Assembly (NCBI GenBank): GCA_006384855.1
Contig: VCJN01000206.1
Span: forward strand, 1 to 64,000
Source: Tetraselmis striata
Taxonomy: Eukaryota > Chlorophyta > Chlorodendrophyceae > Chlorodendrales > Chlorodendraceae
Direction of reading: 5' to 3'
DNA: 64,000 nucleotides
The position numbers and the translations under genes are program-made. Below are positions 57,028 to 64,000 of the stretch, piece after piece. The notes under the pieces were generated by a model, which did not search any database, was not told the origin of the DNA, and was given only the letters and a program-made list of their open reading frames with translations. Position 1 is the stretch's first letter. Each line of letters starts with the position of its first letter.

Positions 57028-58070
57028 TCCCACCCCATGGCCTGCTGACTGGCTGCACTCGGCCGCCCACCGCTCGGGTAAGGCACCAGTCCCGATGCCA
57101 ACTGTGACGCACGTCGTACCTGCTTCTCGCTTCAACGCGTCGACCATCAGTGGCATGTCTTCTGACTGCAGTCCCCTGAGCGATCGTGATCTCGGATACG
57201 ACAGCGCCGATGATGACGAAGCTATGCTGGTGGATTTCCAGCGTCGCTGGGCGCCGGCTGCACTTGCAGCACGTGGCTTCGCTCCCGCTGATGATCTGAC
57301 ATTGTCACCCGTATCTGACGACACTGGCTGCGAGAACAACAGCGTTCCTGGGCTTATTAGCGACGACAGTATCAGTGACAATGACTTCTCCCAGCACGCA
57401 AGCCCGGCCTCGCTCTGTGGCATACCCACTACTCAGTCGCACACGACTGACAGCGTCTTCCCCGACTCTGACAACATGCCGCACCTGGCCCCGGACAACA
57501 CTGATGATGACAAGGCCGTCTCGATCGGTCGCCGCTCCTCCTCGTTGGGCGCACGCAGCAATCCCAGCACCCGTGCATTAAAACATCACCGCCGCGCCAT
57601 TCATGCCATTGCCCGCACCTTCACAGCGTGGCCCAATGCCAGCCTCCCTGGGACTTCCCCAACTGCGCCTGCTGTCATGCGCAACATATATCTGGACGAT
57701 TCCGTGGACTCCTTTCGCCTCGTGCCCCGCAATGCCGTGTCCATTCAAAATCCATCGACGCAGCATGTTGCTGCTCACGAGGGCGTCTCATCCAGTAACG
57801 CCAGGCTCTCCATGACCAAGAGTGCACGTCGTCATCGCAATCGCCGCTCAGCTCGTCGCCTTCGAAAGCGCGACCCCTTTGCCATCGGGGGCACCAAGCA
57901 CTTTGCAGCCACCACCCCAGTTGTCATCCCCTCGCCCCCTCCCAACGCTATCGACCAACTGGAGACTGCTCTGGCGGCCGCTGAACAGCGTTGTTTCCTG
58001 GGAGAGGCAGCGCCACTGCCGTCCATCCGCCACGTTCGTGCCGACCCTGCAGCACTGATGCCCCACCATC

Positions 58071-58960
58071 CACTCCATGTTGTCATCCTCTGCGCAGGAG
58101 CCACATTTGGCGTCATTGACGGACTCTGTGCAGCCGGACACTGCATTGCTACCATCACACTCGTGGAGAATGACGCCGCAGTGCGTGCTGCCGGGATCCT
58201 GGAGCTCAAAAGAGTCCGTGCAAAATGGACTGCGCTCATCTCATCTGATGCGATCGCCAATGCCTACGATCGCCTACCCACTCATGACGTCCAGCTCCTC
58301 ATCACAGACATGTTTGCAGCACTTCCGCGTGTGGACCTCCTCGTGGCAACACCTCCGTGCCAGCCGTTCTCATCAGCTGGGAGGAATCAAGGCCTGCATG
58401 ACCAGCGAGCCAAGCCCTTCTATGCCGTCTGCCGTCTTGTCAAGGAGCTCAACCGCGTACAGAGCAATATCACATACGTCATCGAGAAAGTCGCTGGAGC
58501 CGGGCGTTTCCCCGCCATTCGCGCAGCCCCGGGGGGCCCTGTCCTGGCCCGCGCACACGAGCTCGGATCATCATCCCGCCGCGATACCCTACTCTGGACC
58601 AATGCGCGCAACCCGGAGGAGCTGCAGGCCCACTACCATCGTTCGCTCTGTCGCCCAAACAGCGTGGGCGATCTGATTTCCAAGGGTGACTTCGCACCAG
58701 AGTGGCAGGCTCCCGCCCACCTGCGTCACAGCAAGTTTGGCAAATTTGTGTCCCGCAAGGGCAGCTATGCGCATCGGATGCATGGGTCCACCCCGGGCAG
58801 CAGTATGTTGCTACACAATGACGTGTATGAGGAGGCACCCACCGACATCAAATGCGTCTCTATGGGCTTCGATGCCAATGCCGTCGACTTCCCCGAGGTG
58901 TCCGCCGATCTGCGTCGACGTATCATCGTAGCTGGCTGTGGACTCAAACGTGGCGCGCTG
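58071..58960 (+). CDS. DNA (cytosine-5) methyltransferase domain captured by the Copia element
   Basis: It lies near the end of a long open frame (56762-59011), between the Gag and protease regions. Signature blocks: the motif I region (V-V-I-L-C-A-G-A-T-F-G-V-I-D-G-L), the catalytic P-C-Q loop of motif IV in V-A-T-P-P-C-Q-P-F-S-S-A-G-R-N-Q, the motif VI region (Y-V-I-E-K), the motif VIII region (S-S-R-R-D-T-L-L-W) and a motif X-like end. Such enzymes transfer a methyl group from S-adenosylmethionine to cytosine C5 in DNA. The roughly 1.3 kb of Ser/Asp/Ala-rich linker before it (56762-58070) has no recognised domain. Methyltransferase capture by retrotransposons has been reported for a charophyte alga and a dinoflagellate; the presence here is seen directly, the role is inferred. 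Confidence 0.85.
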
Positions 58961-59033
58961 GCTGATGGCGGCTATCTCCTCCGCGTCCAAGGACGAGAGC
59001 GCTCTTCCTAGCATTCACACCTTCCCCCACAAA

Positions 59034-61284
59034 TGGATCTTCGACTCTGGCGCTACCTCGCACATGGTGGCGCAGTACGAGGACTACTCCGACTATCAGA
59101 CCATACCGCGCCGATGGATCAGCGGCTTGGGCGCCTACGCTGTGGGTACCGGTACAGTCCATATCAGCATGCGAGCCGTCAACGGCGATTCATCCTGCAG
59201 CACCCTGCACAACGTTCTTCATGTGCCTGATCTCGCTTCCCGCACCAATAACGAGGTGCTTCATCTCTTCAGTGCGCGGCAGGCGCAGGATGCCAATGCA
59301 GCCCTACAGATAGTCATGACAGCGCGCAGCAGCGCCATGCAGATCTCCGATGCCGTAACCATTCCCATCGAGAATGACGGGCGCTTATTTATCTTGCACA
59401 GTCACGTGCTCCGTCACGGATGGCGTCAACGTCACGGTAGGTGGAAGCTGCCACAGCCCTCTCCGCAACACCCTCCAGCGCATTACCATCTGACAAAATG
59501 TTGTGGCATGCGCGCCTCGGTCACATCCACGAGCGCGCCATGCACCGAGTTACCAATGGGGAACCCGATGCCAACCTGCGTCATACCAGCCTTCCGTTCT
59601 GCAAGTCATGCGCAATCGTCAAATCCACTGTGGCCCCGATGCCGCGCATCTGTCATGAGAAACCAACTGTGTCATTCTCTCTCGTTGGGAGCGACTTCTG
59701 GGAGCTGCGCACTCCTTCGTTGCAAGGCCACACGTACTGCTGTGGGTACGTCGACTACGCGACATCTCTGGTGTGCTTGTTCTTCTGCAATTCCCGACAA
59801 TGTGCTACCGTTACTCTGCGTTCATTCAACACCATGGTGGTCAGCTACGGCCATTCCATCGCAGCATTGCGTCTGGACAACGATACAGCCTTCCGCGGTC
59901 AAGCATATGTGTCCGCCTGCGACGCCCTGACCATTCGCCGCACATATGCAGCACCATACAGCCAGTTCCAGAATGGGCTCGCTGTGTGCTGGACTACGCC
60001 AGCCTTAAAGACACCTACTGGGAGTTCGCCATGTCGGTCGCAGCCTACATCTATAACCGCACCTTCCGCCGCGGAGTTCATGGAATTTCACTTCACCTCG
60101 TGACTGGCGCCATCCCAGACTTGCGCCATCTCCGTGTGTTTGGCTGTGATGCCTATGCGCACGTTCCCCGCAGTACCCAGCACAAGGCTGCCCCTTCCGC
60201 CCGCCAAGGTGTCTTCGTTGGATACTCCACAGACTCGCCGGCATGGCTTGTGTACTTTCCCGCCACGCGCTCTGTTGTGGCCAGTCGATCCGTCACCTTC
60301 GATGAAACTGATCGCTCCACGCCCTGCACCCTGGAGCACCCGGATTCATGGCCGTCTGCAGCCCCTCAGGAGGGGATGACTACAGAGTCAGGAGGGGCCA
60401 CAGCCGCCAAGACAGGAGGGGCTGTGCCCCGAGCAATATGCCCTACCTGCTCGGCATCAACTCACTCCGTGGAACTCCCACCAGCATGGAAGCCCACTCG
60501 CGTCTGCAACATGACAATACCATCCGATGTCAGCGAATCCGACAGCTGCAGCGACAGCGACAGCGACAGCAACCCTATCGAGCACCACCGTGTACGCACT
60601 CCGCCCCCGCCTCAGCCACCAGCAGAAGGACCAACACCTCAGCCACCTACCTCAGCTATACCTCCCAGCACCCGTCCGCAGCCCCCAACTCAGGCACACA
60701 TGGAAGATGCACGACACTGCCTCCGGTACCTGAAAGGAACTCATGACCGGGGACTGACTTTCGGAGGAGAATGCGAGTTTCGTCTTCATGGTTACAGCGA
60801 TGCTAACTTCTCAACAATGTATCCCAGTCAGTGCAAGTCGACCAGCGGTTGTGTATTCTTTCTTGCAGGAGCAGCCGTCAGCTACCTATCCAAGCTTCAG
60901 CCATTGGTAGCACTCTCGACAGCAGAGGCAGAATATATAGCGCTTTGTGTCACAGCGCAGGAGGCAATGTTCTTGAGGCAGATGCTATCATAACTGGGAT
61001 TCAGGCAGGACGGCGCCACAGCAATCGGAGAGGACAACCAGGCATGTATTACAATCGCCACCAACGACGTGACCTCACCCCGGACCAAGCACCTGGACAT
61101 CCGACTTCACTTCGTGCGAGATGCACAACGCTCTAAGGAAATCAAGGTGCACTATGTGCCCACTGCTGACATGCTGGCTGACACCTTCACGAAGCCACTT
61201 GCGTCCCGCCAGCAGTTTGAGGCCTTGAACTCGCGCATCATGAAGTACAAGATTGCACCTGCAACCAGTGAGGAGGGGTGTTGA
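59034..61284 (+). pseudogene. Pol region of the Copia element (protease, integrase, RNase H parts)
   Basis: Protease: W-I-F-D-S-G-A-T-S-H-M. Integrase head: L-W-H-A-R-L-G-H-I with a following C-x-x-C; integrase core: L-R-L-D-N-D-T-A-F. Beyond it is the usual Copia G-V-F-V-G-Y-S box. RNase H: Y-S-D-A-N-F and V-A-L-S-T-A-E-A-E-Y, then T-A-D-M-L-A-D-T-F-T-K-P-L. The order protease - integrase - RNase H marks Copia and excludes Gypsy. The region is broken. Confidence 0.88.
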
Positions 61285-61751
61285 CGAACACTGGTCGAAG
61301 CAGGTGATCAACTGGTCCACTGAAGTGTAAGTGAGCCCATCTGGCTTATAGGCAAACAGGCCTGATGATAATATATTCGTAATAGTGCAGTATAAATTAC
61401 GGCTACTGCGCAGAAATGAGGGAATGTACTGGTACTATCAAGTGACATATACTGGACCTGCAGAGCAAGACAGGTGTGAGGCATGTGAAGACATGCCTCA
61501 TATAACACTTCATCAAACACACCCAGATTTCTGACAGGTGTCCGACTGAACCTGAATAGCCTTTTACATATTGGAACCAGATCAAGAAGCATGAGAAATG
61601 GACAGATGAGCAGATGGAGCATGCCCCTAGCAATGAAGGGCATTCTGCAGATGAGATTATAATGGGACATTTCTCATCATTTGTAATTACAATATTCTGA
61701 TCCCACAGACTCCGTCCCAACAGCAAGCTAGGAATTCTCCGAACTTCTAGA
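61279..61751 (+). repeat. 3' LTR of the Copia element
   Basis: 473 bp; preceded by a purine-rich tract and followed by CTACA. Confidence 0.95.
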
Positions 61752-61756
61752 CTACA

Positions 61757-62107
61757 AGTGGCTACGTTGAGGCCGTGCGCGCGTGCATGCACCTCCATCA
61801 GGGTAATCGTCCGGCTTGGGCGCAATGTTGTGGTAGCGCGTTAGATCCGGTTGTGCCGCGTTATAGCCGTTGCCATGCGCATCAATAACACTTTCGCCAT
61901 TTATGTCAAAGCAGTGTGCGTCTGTGGCGATGGCGCTACAAAACCAGAAAAGGCGCCACCCATTCCATCGTTATTGCATATACATAGGCCACACTTGTCG
62001 CCATACCCGCGGAGTCGGACTCCGCTTCGTCGACGTCTCCCTAGCAGACGCGTACGGCGACGGCACCCTCCGCGCGTTCACCCACCCAGACAGCACTGAC
62101 ACCGAAC
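61757..62107 (+). other. Flank with possible decayed coding sequence
   Basis: A stretch at about 62000-62120 reads G-L-R-F-V-D-V-S-L-A-D-A-Y-G-D-G-T-L-R-A-F in one frame and may have belonged with the frame that follows; no family was recognised. Confidence 0.25.
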
Positions 62108-62941
62108 GTGCCCTCTTTGTCCGATCGAGCGGCTATTGCACAGCTCACAGGCTGGATCGACACCGCCTCGGGCCACACCACCAAAAAAGCAAAACCCTCT
62201 GCCCACCGGCGCTCCCAAGGCGAGCACCGCCCGCTGCCTCTCGGCAGCCGAGGCCAGGGCCGCGGCCCCGGCGGTGGTCAACGCCAAATCGCCAACCGTG
62301 GTCGTAGCCACAGCGCGGGCCGCAACTCCCCCGCACCTGCGGCCCGGCCTTTGAGTCCACCGCTCGACACAGCCCCGAGCCACCACCTAACCCACTCACG
62401 GACCCGACAGCCCGCATCCCCACCCAACCACATCGCCAACCCGCGGCGGCAAGGCAGCCCCATGGCACCATCCCGCCGCACCGACGCCGTAGCCCCGCTC
62501 CTCGCCAGAAGCGACTTGCCCACAAACGCACACCGGCCGCGTCCCAATCCCCCCTCATCGGCAAAAAAACCCCAGGCGCCAACGTCTTCTCTCCCGGCCC
62601 GTACCCGACCCCCAGCGGACCTCCCCGGCCGAGACAACTCCCTCGAAGCCGACTTCCGCAAAGAGCTCATCTCGGAGGCCGCCACCTTGCTCGCCCGACG
62701 CTCCCCCCGCACGCACCGCCGCCTCACCGCCAGGATGGCGGCCTTGGGCGCGGGCGGCCCACTGCACCCCATCACACGCACTCCCTCACCGGACCCCCCC
62801 CCCCCCCCCCTCCCCCCGCCCCCCGCGGGGGACGTACATTTGGCAGACGACCAACCAACCTCTGAGGAGGAATACTCCGACCTCGTAGAGGAGGAAAACA
62901 AAGTCGGGAACGAGTCCATGGACGACGACGAAGAACTCTAG
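62108..62941 (+). CDS. Unrecognised 277-residue Pro/Arg/Ser-rich frame with acidic C-terminus
   Basis: Basic, proline- and glycine-rich N-terminal two thirds, a helical patch (L-E-A-D-F-R-K-E-L-I-S-E-A-A-T-L-L) near residue 180, a proline run, and an acidic end (E-E-E-Y-S-D-L-V-E-E-E-N, then M-D-D-D-E-E-L). It could be a Gag/ORF1-like protein of a mobile element or a chance GC-rich frame; the ordered composition slightly favours a real protein. No intron or poly(A) signal was assigned. Confidence 0.3.
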   Translation: MPSLSDRAAIAQLTGWIDTASGHTTKKAKPSAHRRSQGEHRPLPLGSRGQGRGPGGGQRQIANRGRSHSAGRNSPAPAARPLSPPLDTAPSHHLTHSRTRQPASPPNHIANPRRQGSPMAPSRRTDAVAPLLARSDLPTNAHRPRPNPPSSAKKPQAPTSSLPARTRPPADLPGRDNSLEADFRKELISEAATLLARRSPRTHRRLTARMAALGAGGPLHPITRTPSPDPPPPPLPPPPAGDVHLADDQPTSEEEYSDLVEEENKVGNESMDDDEEL

Positions 62942-64000
62942 CTCCTCAACCACGCACTAACCTGAGTCTACCTCCCCCCTGCCACCTACCGTACCGTTGG
63001 CCACCGTCCGACCGCCGAAACACCGCCAGACCCACCCTCACGAACCTTTTGCGCCCACGATCAGGCCGCGTACCCTCATCAACGATCAACCCTAGGCGGG
63101 CACTCCGTGCCCTCATCTCACCGACACCACCGCAGACAGCACCACCACAAACAACAACTCCCCCACCTAGCAACGGCTGCGATGGCGCCCGCTTCGGGAT
63201 GGGGAACCCCGCACAATACCTATAGCGGGCGGGACGCTACGGCTGCCTCAGTCCAACTCGGTCTCCTCTGCGGGCCACCTATGCCATAGTCGGAATGGCC
63301 GGCAACATGACGCCGCCCTAGCCCGCCGCATACCCGAGCAGCGGGTCGAATCTGCGACTAGCGGACCAACAATCTGCGGATTGCCTTGGGCTCTATGCCG
63401 AACTGGGCGCGGAAGACGGAGAAGCCACGAAGCCGGCGATGGTAGACATGCTGGGCAGCCCGAGGCTGCAGCGGAAGGAGGCGGGGATGGACACGACAGA
63501 GGAAGGCCGGTAGCCGGAGTTGTACTACACATATGTGTCCCTACTATGGTTAAAGATGGCAGGCCCTGAGAACAACACGGTCCGGGCAGCGGAGAGCAGC
63601 GGATTAGTTATCGTAATTCAATTTCAATTTCAATTGTCGCCATACTCATCATACCGCCACGTTGTCATTGATTTGCCATCAACTATCCACCGTGAATCTA
63701 GAGCACTGAAAATAGGTCATTCGGGGTGTGGGACAACAACCCATATTTATCGACTCCACTGGCTGATTTTTGGAGCAAACAAATCATATATATGGTGAAG
63801 ATATTTTGTTGTAATTGCTGCTTACGCAAGCGTGAGAGGCTTCTCGCGGCCTCCTTGCCCTGGGGCGAAGCTTCTAGACAGTAGTGCATGGTTGCCTGCC
63901 CATAGCACGCTACGAAGTGGACGAAATTGGCGTGCACGTAAATGCCTTTATCGTGGTTGAACCAGAGTTGTGCACAAATTCAAATTGAGTTCTGTCATAA
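62942..64000. other. Unassigned 3' end of the window
   Basis: No supported gene, RNA gene or repeat structure was recognised. Confidence 0.4.

Larger units (their letters stand above)
54780..61751 (+). mobile_element. Copia-type LTR retrotransposon carrying a DNA cytosine-C5 methyltransferase; young but broken
   Basis: 473-bp LTRs at 54780-55252 and 61279-61751 begin TGTTGACGAACACTGG and differ at about four positions. The 5-bp CTACA flanks both ends (54775-54779 and 61752-61756), a clean target duplication. A purine tract (GTGAGGAGGGG) precedes the right LTR. Recognisable parts in order: Gag with a CCHC knuckle, a long linker leading into a C5 methyltransferase domain, a Copia aspartic protease, integrase with its zinc-binding head, and a Copia RNase H. 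The coding region is broken in several places. The small LTR divergence indicates a recent insertion. Confidence 0.92.

Noticed and set aside
56836-57429. Minus-strand frames within the Copia element
   Set aside because: Shadows of the plus-strand Gag and linker coding sequence.
1-64000. tRNA, rRNA or riboswitch genes
   Set aside because: Read through for cloverleaf and rRNA core motifs without a convincing match; a covariance-model search could still find one.

Overview
The window looks like nuclear DNA of a GC-rich, repeat-laden green alga (Chlorophyta, perhaps a flagellated prasinophyte-grade lineage; the species is not recognised). Four things support this. There is a multi-exon gene for Toc75, the chloroplast outer-envelope protein-import channel. 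Most genes have many short GT-AG introns, often with GTGCG or GTGAG donors. TGTAA motifs, the green-algal type of poly(A) signal, lie about 90-130 bp after several stop codons. A Dpy-30 domain protein and TOC/PAT-like tyrosine-recombinase retroelements also fit.

Layout. 1-2035: the 3' end of a plus-strand gene with the membrane/hexapeptide-repeat C-terminus of an NRPS-like protein. 2-9.6 kb: gene-poor, with microsatellites, a duplicated fragment of the gene at 21 kb, two small intronless genes (a coiled-coil protein and a DnaJ-type zinc-finger protein) and a small LTR-like element with a target-site duplication. 9.65-22.33 kb (possibly to 24.8 kb): one very large minus-strand gene of at least 18 exons, coding about 2,340 residues with a CW zinc finger, PWWP, acidic linker, tandem chromodomains, a degenerate CHD-like SNF2 ATPase and a Q/A/P-rich tail. 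25.5-28.8 kb: a broken tyrosine-recombinase retroelement. 29.2-30.06 kb: an unrecognised plus-strand gene. 30.07-32.3 kb: a minus-strand DUF1338/HglS-like (FLO7-like) gene. 34.2-38.0 kb: Toc75, minus strand. 38.98-43.4 kb: an 11-exon GT29 sialyltransferase-like gene, divergent from Toc75. 45.9-47.3 kb: a Dpy-30 domain gene. 47.4-48.8 kb: a 646-bp tandem duplication. 49.0-52.0 kb: a second split-repeat retroelement with a long RT/RNase H frame. 53.7-54.1 kb: WD40-like debris. 54.8-61.75 kb: a young but broken Copia-type LTR element that carries a DNA cytosine-C5 methyltransferase domain. 62.1-62.9 kb: an unrecognised frame.

Most notable observations: (1) the methyltransferase-bearing Copia element; (2) two split-direct-repeat retroelements that share end sequences but carry complementary parts (Gag-like plus recombinase versus RT/RNase H), suggesting a two-component family; (3) a CW-PWWP-chromo-chromo protein with a SNF2 domain whose ATPase motifs are altered, a MOM1-like pseudo-remodeller; (4) long C tracts on the sense strand that sit beside splice sites, most often just after the 5' splice site, in four unrelated genes on both strands.

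Exon boundaries below were read by eye. Nearly all were checked for reading-phase agreement across each intron, and they have not been confirmed by transcripts.
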